Source: Dehalococcoidia bacterium | GTDB taxonomy: Bacteria; Chloroflexota; Dehalococcoidia; Lucifugimonadales; Lucifugimonadaceae | DNA length: 25,313 bases | Assembly (NCBI GenBank): GCA_012270805.1 | Contig: JAAXHR010000041.1 | Span: forward strand, 1 to 25,313 | Reading direction: 5' to 3' | Shown here: piece by piece, positions 8,339-16,363 of the stretch | Numbering within the stretch: the stretch's first letter is position 1 | Layout of the letters: every line of letters starts with the position of its first letter | Notes under the pieces: model-generated | Seen by the model: the letters and a program-made list of their open reading frames with translations, nothing else | Told to the model about the DNA's origin: nothing | Databases searched by the model: none | Position numbers and translations under genes: made by a program

Positions 8339-9744
8339 TGGTCGCAGGAGCGAATTTGGAACTTCGAGACGTCGTCATTTTCGGCGGCGGACTTGCGGGA
8401 ATCGCGGCTGCGATCCAGTTACTCGACCGTGGCATCAAGCCGACTCTTGTCGAACGTCGACCATTCTTAGGTGGTCGAGCATTCTCGTTCGCCGATCAGA
8501 GCAGCGGGGAAGAGATCGACAACGGCCAACACGTGATTCTCGGCGTATGCTACCAGTTCTTGGAACTCCTCAAACGGCTCGGAACTCATCAAGATCTTGA
8601 GTTGGGTCCGACGCTTGAGGTTCCAGTTTCACTTGATAGCAGGATATCGATGCTTCGAGCTGACCGGATATTCGGCAACGCGGCAGCATTACTTGGGTAT
8701 CGTCACCTGAGCGTTATGGATCGTTTGGCGGTCGCGCGTGTATTGGCGGGCATGAAGTTCGCTCGATACGGATGCTGTGAGGAAGAAGATCAGAAATCCA
8801 TCACGTTCGCGAAGTGGTTGTCTGCATACGGGCAATCCGACGAAACCATCAAACGCTTTTGGTCGATGTTTATTCTCCCGGTGTTCAATTGCCGCATTGA
8901 TGAGGTTGCGGCATACGACGCGATTGGATTCACCAGAGCCGCGCTACTCGGAAGAGCGAGTGACGCCGCGGTCGGTTACCCGAAAAAAGGCCTTTCGTCT
9001 CTGATTGGACATCCCGCCTTTGAATATCTGTCCACAAACGGTGCAGAAGTGATCAGTCGCGCCAGCGTCGATTCCTTCGCACCATTGGATGAAAGCAGTT
9101 TCGAGGTTCAACTCTCGAATGGTCAAAACTTGAGAGCCGACGCTGTTATATCTGCGTTGACACCTAACGTGCTAAAGGGCATCTTGCCAAAATCCGATGC
9201 GCGGTGCGCTAGATTGGCTTCAAAGCTCGCAGAGTTCCGGTATTCACCCATCGTCGCGGTTCATCTGTGGTACGAACGTCCGGTGATGAATGAACGCGTG
9301 AAAGCCTTCTTGGACCTTGATCTGCAGTGGGTCTTTAACGACTCGGCATTACGCAACACATCACGACCCGGGCGGCAACACATCGTGATCTCCTTGAGTG
9401 CCGCGGACGAATGGCTTTCGTTGAGCAAACAGCAAGTGTTGGACCGGATCAAACCTGCAATGAACGCTGCCTTTCCAAGAGTTCGTACGACACGGTTGTT
9501 GAATTCGTCTGTCCTCAAGACACTTGAAGCGACGATCAAGATCGAACCGGGTTCGCAGAAGTTGCGTCTCGCCACCGTCACGGACATCCCTGGTTTATTC
9601 CTCGCTGGTGACTGGATCGACACAGGGTTGCCAGCGACTATGGAAGGTGCTGTACAGAGCGGAAATGCTGCTGCGATGCAGGTGACCGATTGGTTGAGGA
9701 ACTCTAGCGCTCGTCTCGGGCATTCGGATGATCGAGTCTCATAG
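8338..9744 (+). CDS. hpnE: FAD-dependent hydroxysqualene dehydroxylase (HpnE-type amine oxidase)
   Basis: Reduces hydroxysqualene to squalene in the HpnCDE route. About 468 residues. The N-terminal Rossmann FAD site is VVIFGGGLAGIAAA (glycines near 16-21), followed by ERRPFLGGRAFSF; the IDNGQHVILG segment and an internal PVFNCRIDE stretch are typical of HpnE. The C-terminal FAD-closing motif is FLAGDWIDTGLPATMEGAVQSG, given here only as a region near the end. The start at 8338 was chosen because it forms a TAATG overlap with hpnD; ATG 8305 in the same frame would overlap hpnD by 34 bases. Phytoene-desaturase-like function is the alternative, but the gene order supports squalene. No squalene-hopene cyclase is in the window. 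Confidence 0.86.
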   Translation: MVAGANLELRDVVIFGGGLAGIAAAIQLLDRGIKPTLVERRPFLGGRAFSFADQSSGEEIDNGQHVILGVCYQFLELLKRLGTHQDLELGPTLEVPVSLDSRISMLRADRIFGNAAALLGYRHLSVMDRLAVARVLAGMKFARYGCCEEEDQKSITFAKWLSAYGQSDETIKRFWSMFILPVFNCRIDEVAAYDAIGFTRAALLGRASDAAVGYPKKGLSSLIGHPAFEYLSTNGAEVISRASVDSFAPLDESSFEVQLSNGQNLRADAVISALTPNVLKGILPKSDARCARLASKLAEFRYSPIVAVHLWYERPVMNERVKAFLDLDLQWVFNDSALRNTSRPGRQHIVISLSAADEWLSLSKQQVLDRIKPAMNAAFPRVRTTRLLNSSVLKTLEATIKIEPGSQKLRLATVTDIPGLFLAGDWIDTGLPATMEGAVQSGNAAAMQVTDWLRNSSARLGHSDDRVS

Positions 9745-9755
9745 ATTCGCGGGTT

Positions 9756-9761
9756 TATAAT
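9756..9761 (+). promoter_or_regulatory. Perfect -10 hexamer upstream of the tetrapyrrole operon
   Basis: TATAAT occurs 12 bases after the hpnE stop and 54 bases before the TTG start of the siroheme decarboxylase gene. No good -35 box stands at the expected distance, so this may be a weak or activator-dependent promoter, or read-through from the hpn operon may dominate. Confidence 0.4.
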
Positions 9762-9814
9762 CGGGAACTGACGCCAATTCGGGCGCGCCTTATATCGCTG
9801 GCAAACTACCGACG

Positions 9815-10888
9815 TTGTACCACGACGAATTCGAACTCGTTGACCGCGAGATTATGAATATCTTGCAGTCCGATTTTCCTTTGGTTAGGGAACCATACCG
9901 TGCAATCGGTAACCGTTGTGGAGTCGGAGAGGCGGAGGTGATTGACCGTGTTCAGGAATTGAAGCGCAAAAATGTTGTTCGGCAAATCGGCGCGATTTTC
10001 GACACTCGTCGTCTCGGTTACACATCCACGCTCGTGGCTATGCGATTCTCCGACGATGACCTTGACCGTGGCGCTCAGATCCTGAACGCCCATCCCGGCA
10101 TCAGTCACAACTACGCGAGAAACGGTGAATTCAACCTTTGGTTCACCCTGGCACTGCCACCCGGTAAGGACATCGCCAGCGAAGTCAGCAAACTGACGCG
10201 ATTGTCAGGCGCCGAAACGGCCCGCCTCCTCCCAACTATCCGCTTCTTCAAGATCGGCGTCAACTTCGACATGGTCAATCGGGTTTCGAACGCGACCGAC
10301 TACTTTGTCCCCGATGCTCAGTACGGCAACGACGCAAAAAACGGAGATGCAACTACGAGCGTGCCCAGCGCCGCTACGGACCTTTCAGAGTTCGACATCA
10401 ACTTCGTGCGTGAGTTGCAAGAAGACTTGCCGCTCGACCCAAGGCCATTCGACGCGATGGCTGACAGGTTGGGATTCACAGTGGCCGAACTCTTCGCTAA
10501 GGCCGATGAAATGATGGATCGGAGGCTGATGCGCCGATACGCCGCCGTATTGCACCACCGCCGTGCTGGATTCTCTGCCAATGCGATGGCGGTGTGGAAT
10601 GTGCCAGAGGAACGTGCAGTGGAAGTGGGACAACTGATGGCTAGACATCCCGCCGTGACCCATTGTTACGAACGGCCGAGATACGAAGACTGGCGCTTCT
10701 CACATTTCACCATGATCCACGCCGTCACTCGCGACGAATGCGAGGACATCGCTAGAGACTTGGCAGGTGAAACCGAGTTGGAAGATTATCAACTCCTTTA
10801 CAGCCACCGGGAATACAAGAAGACACGAGTGCGGTACTTCGTCGACGACAACGTCGATGTGGAGCGAGCCGCGGCGTTAATTGGATAG
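9815..10888 (+). CDS. ahbAB: Fused siroheme decarboxylase AhbA-AhbB (NirDL-like, two AsnC/Lrp-type domains)
   Basis: Decarboxylates siroheme at two acetate groups to 12,18-didecarboxysiroheme, a branch to heme b (through AhbC/AhbD) or heme d1. The 357-residue chain has two copies of a winged-helix plus AsnC ligand-binding unit: about 1-160 (DREIMNILQSDFP; ISHNYARNGEFNLWFTL, H98) and about 188-350 (NFVRELQEDLPL; VTHCYERPRYEDW, H283; FTMIHAV, H302). These are the AhbA- and AhbB-type signatures, joined by a low-complexity linker near 165-190. The start is TTG 9815: the frame is open only from 9761, has no ATG until 9854, and that ATG would remove the conserved DREI helix. It is likely an enzyme and not a transcription factor despite the helix-turn-helix fold. 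The next gene follows after 5 bases. Confidence 0.9.
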   Translation: MYHDEFELVDREIMNILQSDFPLVREPYRAIGNRCGVGEAEVIDRVQELKRKNVVRQIGAIFDTRRLGYTSTLVAMRFSDDDLDRGAQILNAHPGISHNYARNGEFNLWFTLALPPGKDIASEVSKLTRLSGAETARLLPTIRFFKIGVNFDMVNRVSNATDYFVPDAQYGNDAKNGDATTSVPSAATDLSEFDINFVRELQEDLPLDPRPFDAMADRLGFTVAELFAKADEMMDRRLMRRYAAVLHHRRAGFSANAMAVWNVPEERAVEVGQLMARHPAVTHCYERPRYEDWRFSHFTMIHAVTRDECEDIARDLAGETELEDYQLLYSHREYKKTRVRYFVDDNVDVERAAALIG

Positions 10889-10893
10889 TTGCA

Positions 10894-11565
10894 ATGCCTC
10901 GCTACTACGGCGTTTTCGTCGATATTCAAGATCGCCGTTGCCTCGTCTTCGGTGGCGATGCACATGAAGGCGAACGCAAGGTCAAATACCTTCGGGAATG
11001 CGGCGGTCAAGTAACGCTGTTCAGTCCGGAGGAAGACACCTCTGACAACCTAAAGGCCATGGCGCATGCTGGTGAGATCGATTGGGTCAAACGGCGATAC
11101 CAAAGCGGGGATCTTGCGGGTGCGTGGATCGTGATCGTCGCTGATACATCGGACTCAGAAATTAACCACGCGATCTCGGTTGAAGCGGCTGAACGAAACA
11201 TCTTGCTCAACGTAATGGACGTGACACCGCTGTGCACCTTCATCGCGCCGGCGTTGATTCAACGGCAAGACGTCACCGTTGCGGTTTCGACTGCCGGCAC
11301 AAGCCCGGCGCTCGCACGTAGACTTCGGGAACGCATTTCAGACCATGATTACTGCCGTTGCCTGCAGTGGGCAGATATCGGACCGATGTTGGCAGACGTC
11401 AGAAAAGATGTTCGGTCGCGTGAGTTACCAGTTACCCCAGACGATTGGGCCCAGTCAATAACCGACGATATACTGCGCGCTTTTCAGAACGGAAAACCTG
11501 ATGAGGCGCGGAGTATGTTGGTTGCAGCGCTGGAAAGTCGCGCCGATGCCAACAATCGGGCTTAA
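10894..11565 (+). CDS. Precorrin-2 dehydrogenase / sirohydrochlorin ferrochelatase (CysG N-domain/Met8 type)
   Basis: Oxidises precorrin-2 to sirohydrochlorin with NAD+, and in the bifunctional members also inserts iron to make siroheme. 223 residues. The NAD-binding N-terminus reads CLVFGGDAHEGERKVKYL, a slightly divergent form of the usual GGGxVAxRK loop. NVMDVTPLCTFIAPA carries the conserved aspartate of the active site, and STAGTSPALARRLRERI matches the dimerisation region. It starts 5 bases after the ahbAB stop and ends 11 bases before hemC, so it is part of the same transcript. No separate ferrochelatase (SirB/CbiK) is present, which favours a bifunctional enzyme, but ferrochelatase activity cannot be proven by eye. 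Confidence 0.9.
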   Translation: MPRYYGVFVDIQDRRCLVFGGDAHEGERKVKYLRECGGQVTLFSPEEDTSDNLKAMAHAGEIDWVKRRYQSGDLAGAWIVIVADTSDSEINHAISVEAAERNILLNVMDVTPLCTFIAPALIQRQDVTVAVSTAGTSPALARRLRERISDHDYCRCLQWADIGPMLADVRKDVRSRELPVTPDDWAQSITDDILRAFQNGKPDEARSMLVAALESRADANNRA

Positions 11566-11576
11566 AATGCCTAAAC

Positions 11577-12524
11577 ATGACAGGTTTGGGAGGAAAGTTA
11601 GTCCTAGGCTGCCGCGACAGCAAGCTAGCGATAGCGCAAGCTGACGAAGCAGCAAACGCGTTGCGGTCCCGGTTCGATGACATCGACATCGAACGAGTAT
11701 CTATCAAGACCAGCGGTGACGTTAGAAAAGACGATCCGGTCGCAGAAATCGGCGTCGGTGTTTTTGTCAAAGAGATAGAAGATGCGCTTCTTCGCGGTGA
11801 AATCGATGTCGCGATCCACAGCCTCAAGGACTTGCCGTCAACGATGCCAGAAGGTCTGCGGATCGCAGCTGTTCCTTATCGCGAAGACCCGCGCGACGTT
11901 GTTGTCAGCAAACGCAACGGTGGATTGCACGAACTTCCCAGCGGTGCGATTGTTGGCACCGGTAGCGCACGTCGAAGAGCGTTAATCAACGCAGAACGTG
12001 ACGATCTCATCTTGAAACCGATTCGCGGCAATGTAACTACTAGGTTGGAGATGCTTGATGCGGAGGATTCTGTGATCGATGCTTTAGTGCTGGCCGCCGC
12101 CGGATTGAAGCGTATCGATATGGCTTACCGAGTTTCCGAATACCTCGGATGCATGTCGTTCGTGGCTGCGCCAGGCCAAGGAGCTCTGGCGCTCCAAACC
12201 CGCGGCGAAGATACGCGTTCGATCGCGATCTGCGCCGCCATTGAGCATGAAGGCACACGTTTGTGCGTTGATGCCGAACGTGCATTCATGGCAGAAATTG
12301 GCGGAGGTTGCAGTGCCCCCATCGGTGCTCACGCGCTCATCGATGACGGAATAATCACTCTCGCTGTAGTCGTTTCCGATCCTTCAGGTGTCAACTTGGT
12401 TCGCCATCGTGAATCGGCGTCCGCGGCGGAGGCCATTGAACTAGGCAAGCGCGTCGCCGCGCGAGTCATCGATAATGGCGCGCGTGATCTGTTTCCCTTA
12501 GCGGTAACCGCTTCAGTTGCGTGA
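11577..12524 (+). CDS. hemC: Hydroxymethylbilane synthase (porphobilinogen deaminase)
   Basis: Polymerises four porphobilinogens into hydroxymethylbilane. 315 residues, the usual family length. Visible signatures are LGCRDSKLAIAQA near the N-terminus, IHSLKDLPS (catalytic aspartate at 85), the arginine-rich TGSARRRA region, and the dipyrromethane cofactor cysteine C245 in GGGCSAPIGA. The family is normally followed by hemD, and here the next gene is a cobA-hemD fusion that overlaps by a single base (TGATG). hemA, which often precedes hemC, is absent from the operon. Confidence 0.97.
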   Translation: MTGLGGKLVLGCRDSKLAIAQADEAANALRSRFDDIDIERVSIKTSGDVRKDDPVAEIGVGVFVKEIEDALLRGEIDVAIHSLKDLPSTMPEGLRIAAVPYREDPRDVVVSKRNGGLHELPSGAIVGTGSARRRALINAERDDLILKPIRGNVTTRLEMLDAEDSVIDALVLAAAGLKRIDMAYRVSEYLGCMSFVAAPGQGALALQTRGEDTRSIAICAAIEHEGTRLCVDAERAFMAEIGGGCSAPIGAHALIDDGIITLAVVVSDPSGVNLVRHRESASAAEAIELGKRVAARVIDNGARDLFPLAVTASVA

Positions 12525-14041
12525 TGGCTGAAATCGGAACGGTCTACCTGGTTGGGGCTGGCCCAGGCGATCCAGGGCTTATTACCGTCAAAGGGCTTGA
12601 TGCCTTGAGGCGTTCGGATGTGGTCGTCTATGACCGATTGGCTCCAGCCGCATTGCTGGACAACGCCCGCGATGATGCAGAGCTGATATCCGCCGCCAAA
12701 GCGTCGGGTACTGTTGCGCTAACCCAGACCGAGATCAACGAACTATTAGTGGAGCGTGCCTTGCTCGGGCAAAACGTGTGTCGTCTGAAAGGCGGCGATC
12801 CGTTCGTTTTTGGTCGAGGTGGCGAAGAGGCTGTCGTCCTCGCCGATGCGGGAGTTCCCTTTGTCGTTGTGCCTGGCATCACTTCGGCCATCGGGGCCGC
12901 GTCCTACGCCGGCATTCCTGTCACCCACCGAGGAGTTGCGTCTTCCGTGACCGTCGTAACTGGAAGTGAGTTCGAGAAATCATCGAAATCGGGTGCCAAC
13001 TGGTACGCGATTGCGAATACCAATGGAACCATCGTGATCCTGATGGGTGCTTCTCGAATGGGTGAAATCGCGTCCGAGTTGGTCACGCGCGGGCGGTCGC
13101 CGAACGAACCCGCTGCCGCCGTTCACCGTGGCACATCCCCAACGCAGCAGACAGTTGTGGGAACCCTTTCCGATATCGATTCGAAAGTCAAACTCGCAGG
13201 TCTCGGTGCGCCGATCGCAATGATCGTCGGCGATGTTGTGAATCTGCGCGATACGGTCAGGTGGTTCGATAATCGTCCGTTGTTTGGCAAACGCGTTTTG
13301 GTGACGCGTGCAAGGAGTCAGGCTAGTAGGCTCACCTCTGCCCTCATGGAACTCGGTGCGGATGTTGTCGAGTGTCCAGCAATCAAATCCGTTGCGGTCA
13401 AACACACTGGCGCTCTTGACGTTTCCCTGCGCGAATTGGGCAGTCACGAATGGGTCGCGTTCGCAAGTCCGAACGGGGTCAATCAGGTGTTCAAACGTTT
13501 GAATGCACTCGGAATGGACGCGCGTGCATTTCATGGTTGCAGCATCGCCGCAGTTGGGCCTGCAACAGTCAATGCCCTGGAGCAGCAGGGTATCGTTGCC
13601 GACTTAACCCCTGACACGTATACGGCAGAAGGCCTCGTCGACAAATTTCGATCAGCGGGTTTGACACCAAAATCGGCTTTAGTATTCAAATCAGATATCG
13701 GACGAGAGACATTGCCTACCGGACTACGGCAACTTGGTGCGGAAGTTGCGGAAGTTGCCGCGTATCGGACAGTGTTGGCGGAAGATTCCGCTTATGTCGC
13801 TATCCGAGCATTCGAAGAAGGCATCGATGTCGTCACCTTTACTAGCTCGTCAACGGTAAAGAATCTCAGGCGGTTGCTTGGGGGAAATGTAACTGCAATT
13901 AACAAGTGCGTTGTAGCCTGCATGGGGCCAGTAACTGCATCTACGGCGCAATCGTTCGGAGTACGAGTGAACATCATTCCCGAAGAGCAATCAATTCTTG
14001 GGCTAGTCTCAGCGATCGAAAACCACTTCCGCGATAGTTGA
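12524..14041 (+). CDS. cobA-hemD: Fused uroporphyrinogen-III C-methyltransferase / uroporphyrinogen-III synthase
   Basis: Two consecutive activities on one 505-residue chain: HemD closes hydroxymethylbilane to uroporphyrinogen III, and CobA/SUMT methylates it twice with SAM to give precorrin-2. The N-terminal SUMT domain (about 1-245) has YLVGAGPGDPGLITVKG and CRLKGGDPFVFGRGGEE. The C-terminal HemD domain (about 255-500) begins at FGKRVLVTRARSQASRL and continues through EWVAFASPNGV and VVTFTSSSTV. ATG 12524 shares a base with the hemC stop; GTG 12521 is an alternative that adds one residue. The fusion would channel uroporphyrinogen III to the siroheme branch, in line with an Ahb-type pathway. 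Confidence 0.95.
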   Translation: MAEIGTVYLVGAGPGDPGLITVKGLDALRRSDVVVYDRLAPAALLDNARDDAELISAAKASGTVALTQTEINELLVERALLGQNVCRLKGGDPFVFGRGGEEAVVLADAGVPFVVVPGITSAIGAASYAGIPVTHRGVASSVTVVTGSEFEKSSKSGANWYAIANTNGTIVILMGASRMGEIASELVTRGRSPNEPAAAVHRGTSPTQQTVVGTLSDIDSKVKLAGLGAPIAMIVGDVVNLRDTVRWFDNRPLFGKRVLVTRARSQASRLTSALMELGADVVECPAIKSVAVKHTGALDVSLRELGSHEWVAFASPNGVNQVFKRLNALGMDARAFHGCSIAAVGPATVNALEQQGIVADLTPDTYTAEGLVDKFRSAGLTPKSALVFKSDIGRETLPTGLRQLGAEVAEVAAYRTVLAEDSAYVAIRAFEEGIDVVTFTSSSTVKNLRRLLGGNVTAINKCVVACMGPVTASTAQSFGVRVNIIPEEQSILGLVSAIENHFRDS

Positions 14042-14046
14042 ACGCA

Positions 14047-15048
14047 ATGTCGTCATCCGCCCTGCCCGATTTCCAACGATTTCGACCTTTGCGTTCGACC
14101 GCCGAAGTGCGTTGGCTAAACGCCGAGACGGGGTTGGACGGCACTGAGTTCGTCTATCCGATGTTCCTCATCAACGGGGAAAACCGTCGAGAATCAGTGC
14201 CATCCATGCCCGGTATCGCACGTTTGTCGACTGACGAAGCGATGCGCGAAACGGAGCTTGCCCTGTCGCTGGGCATCGATCGCTTTTTGTTTTTCGGGGT
14301 CCCGGATGAAAAAGATGCGACGGGATCAAAGGCGTGGTCGCCTGATGAAGCGGTGCAACGAACGGTTTTTGAACTGCGAAGGCGATTTCCTGCAGCGGTG
14401 GCCATCACGGATGTCTGCATGTGCGAGTACACCGACCATGGACACTGCGGGAAGCTGACTGACAACGGAGAAGTCGATAACGACGCGACCTTGCCTTTGC
14501 TGGCCTCGGCTGCGGTTTCACACGCCGATGCAGGTGCGCAGGTGGTCGCGCCATCGGCGATGATGGACGGTCAAGTTGCGGCAATTAGGGCAGCTCTCAA
14601 CGACACGGGACATAAGAACGTAAAGATTCTCGGCTACTCCGCGAAGTACGCTTCAGCCTTCTACGGACCGTTCAGGGATGCGGCCGATTCAACGCCGAGT
14701 TTCGGTGATCGGCGAAGCTACCAGATGGCAACGAGTCAACAGATCGAAGCCATGAATGAGATCGAAGCCGACATCGCAGAGGGTGCTGATTACATCATGG
14801 TCAAACCAGCACTTGCATATCTCGACGTCATAACCCGCGCAAAAGGACAATTTCCTGAACGTCCGCTCTATGCCTACAACGTGAGCGGTGAATTCTCGAT
14901 GATCCACGCCGCGGCGGCGAATGGATGGATCGACTTGAAGAACACCGTTCTAGAGGTGCTCCTGAGCATCAAGCGGGCGGGAGCAGACAACATCATCAGT
15001 TATTTCTCGATCGATGCTGCCAAGTGGATCAAAGGCGATAGTCAATGA
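14047..15048 (+). CDS. hemB: Delta-aminolevulinate dehydratase (porphobilinogen synthase), zinc type
   Basis: Condenses two 5-aminolevulinates into porphobilinogen. About 333 residues. The zinc-binding triad is visible as DVCMCEYTDHGHCG (C124, C126, C134), so this is a Zn enzyme, not a Mg/K type. The two Schiff-base lysines lie in YSAKYAS (K200) and MVKPA (K253). ATG 14047 was chosen as the start; a TTG at 14038 overlapping the cobA-hemD stop (TTGA) would add three residues and is possible. The stop overlaps the next start (ATGA), so an aquaporin gene is translationally coupled to it. Zn-thiolate HemB enzymes are known to be sensitive to thiol-reactive metals, which is relevant to the arsenic genes that follow. 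Confidence 0.97.
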   Translation: MSSSALPDFQRFRPLRSTAEVRWLNAETGLDGTEFVYPMFLINGENRRESVPSMPGIARLSTDEAMRETELALSLGIDRFLFFGVPDEKDATGSKAWSPDEAVQRTVFELRRRFPAAVAITDVCMCEYTDHGHCGKLTDNGEVDNDATLPLLASAAVSHADAGAQVVAPSAMMDGQVAAIRAALNDTGHKNVKILGYSAKYASAFYGPFRDAADSTPSFGDRRSYQMATSQQIEAMNEIEADIAEGADYIMVKPALAYLDVITRAKGQFPERPLYAYNVSGEFSMIHAAAANGWIDLKNTVLEVLLSIKRAGADNIISYFSIDAAKWIKGDSQ

Positions 15049-15929
15049 GCCTATTGCGGCATGGCGCATCCGATTCTCCTATAGTGCCACTGTTGAGTGC
15101 TTGCGTGGCAGAATCGTTAGGCACTTTCATATTGGTGCTCTTCGGAATAGGTTCAGTCGCCGCCGCAGTTTTCACCGGGGCACAGGTTGGATTATGGCAA
15201 GTCGCAGTTGTATGGGGATTTGGCGTCACATTGGCGATTTACGTCAGTGGCGCGGTGTCCGGAGCACATCTCAACCCCGCGGTGAGTCTGGCATTCGCTA
15301 TCTTCAGGCGCGACCAATTTCCGTTGAATCGCTTGTTCGCATATTGGGGTGCGCAGTTGATCGGTGCTGTGATTGCGGGTGTCGCGGTCTTGATCCTGTT
15401 CAATCCGTTCATTGACCGTTTTGAAATGGAAAATGGTATCGTTCGTGGCGAAGCGGGTAGCCAAAGATCCGCCATGGCCTTCGGCGAATATTTCCCCAAT
15501 CCCGGGATGTTTGACTCGGCGACGATGGCGGTCTCGCCGTTGCACGCGTTCGCGGTCGAAGCGTTCGGCACCGCAATCCTAGCGATGGTCATCTTCGCGC
15601 TCACCGAACGACGAAACGCGGGTATCCCAACGAACGGCATGGCACCGTTTTTCATCGGATTTACCGTGGCTGTACTCATCAGTCTGTTTGCACCAATTAC
15701 TCAAGCTGGTTGGAACCCGGCACGAGATTTCGGGCCACGTATCGTTTCGTGGCTCGCGGGTTGGGGCGACATAGCAATACCTGGCCCAGAAGGCGGATTT
15801 TGGGTCTACATTCTTGGTCCACTCGTCGGTGCGCCGTTGGGTGCACTGCTGTTCAAGTTAGTCATCGAACCGGGTTTGCCCGGCGGCAATCCTGAGCCCG
15901 TCCAAGTCGTTAGGAGTAAATATGAGTAA
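15045..15929 (+). CDS. aqpS: Aquaglyceroporin (GlpF/AqpS type), probable arsenite channel
   Basis: A six-helix channel of 294 residues. Both half-helix motifs are intact: AHLNPAVSLAFA (NPA 77-79) and GWNPARDFGPR (NPA 224-226). The aspartate after the second NPAR marks the aquaglyceroporin subgroup, which passes glycerol and neutral arsenite. In the sequence it overlaps hemB by four bases and the downstream arsenate reductase by eight. The aqpS-arsC pair is known from rhizobia, where ArsC makes arsenite inside the cell and AqpS lets it flow out, replacing an ArsB pump. Glycerol uptake is the alternative, but no glycerol kinase or glpD is nearby. No signal peptide is expected. Confidence 0.88.
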   Translation: MSLLRHGASDSPIVPLLSACVAESLGTFILVLFGIGSVAAAVFTGAQVGLWQVAVVWGFGVTLAIYVSGAVSGAHLNPAVSLAFAIFRRDQFPLNRLFAYWGAQLIGAVIAGVAVLILFNPFIDRFEMENGIVRGEAGSQRSAMAFGEYFPNPGMFDSATMAVSPLHAFAVEAFGTAILAMVIFALTERRNAGIPTNGMAPFFIGFTVAVLISLFAPITQAGWNPARDFGPRIVSWLAGWGDIAIPGPEGGFWVYILGPLVGAPLGALLFKLVIEPGLPGGNPEPVQVVRSKYE

Positions 15930-16356
15930 AGACCGGATAGACGTATTGTTCCTTTGTACCCACAATGCGGGACGAAGCGTCGCCGCCAAAACGATATTTA
16001 ACGACCGCGCTGCGAAACTAGGTTTGGAAATGCGTGCTCAGTCCGCTGGCACCACGCCGGGCAAACAAATCAACCCGGCAGTTCAACGCATATTGGAGTC
16101 GTTCAATCTAGACGTCTCTGGAGAAGTTCCGAAGTTGTTGACCGACGAGATGTTGAAAGGCGACCCGAGGGTCGTGTCAATGGGATGCGAAGTGGACACC
16201 GAATCTTGTCCTGCGGTGAACTTCGCAGATGCGGATGATTGGGAATTGCCCAACCCGTCTCAGATGTCATCGGACGAAGAAATCGTCCCGCTGATCCACG
16301 ATATTGCCCGTAGAGTGAACACTTTGATTCAGGAAATGACTTCTGCAGGCAATTGA
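15922..16356 (+). CDS. arsC: Arsenate reductase, thioredoxin-coupled low-molecular-weight phosphatase type
   Basis: Reduces arsenate to arsenite using a cysteine relay recycled by thioredoxin. 144 residues. The phosphatase-type P loop is LCTHNAGRS (C12, R18). The two further cysteines of the relay are seen in MGCEVDTESCP (C89, C96), which separates it from a plain tyrosine phosphatase. DDWELPNPSQ supplies the general acid region. It overlaps the aquaglyceroporin by eight bases, so the two products are coupled. No arsR repressor, arsB or acr3 pump, or arsM is in the window, so control of the pair by arsenic is not evident; transcription seems to come with the hem operon. Confidence 0.93.
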   Translation: MSKDRIDVLFLCTHNAGRSVAAKTIFNDRAAKLGLEMRAQSAGTTPGKQINPAVQRILESFNLDVSGEVPKLLTDEMLKGDPRVVSMGCEVDTESCPAVNFADADDWELPNPSQMSSDEEIVPLIHDIARRVNTLIQEMTSAGN

Positions 16357-16363
16357 GCGAACA

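Noticed and set aside
9815..10888. Lrp/AsnC-family transcription regulator
   Set aside because: The fold is AsnC-like, but the HNYARN...NLWFT and HCYERP...FTMIH motifs and the hem operon context match siroheme decarboxylase.
12980..13534. A 184-codon open frame on the minus strand opposite cobA-hemD
   Set aside because: It lies wholly inside a clear, well-conserved plus-strand gene, shows no domain signature and has an unnatural residue mix (many Cys, His, Arg); it is a shadow of the real frame.
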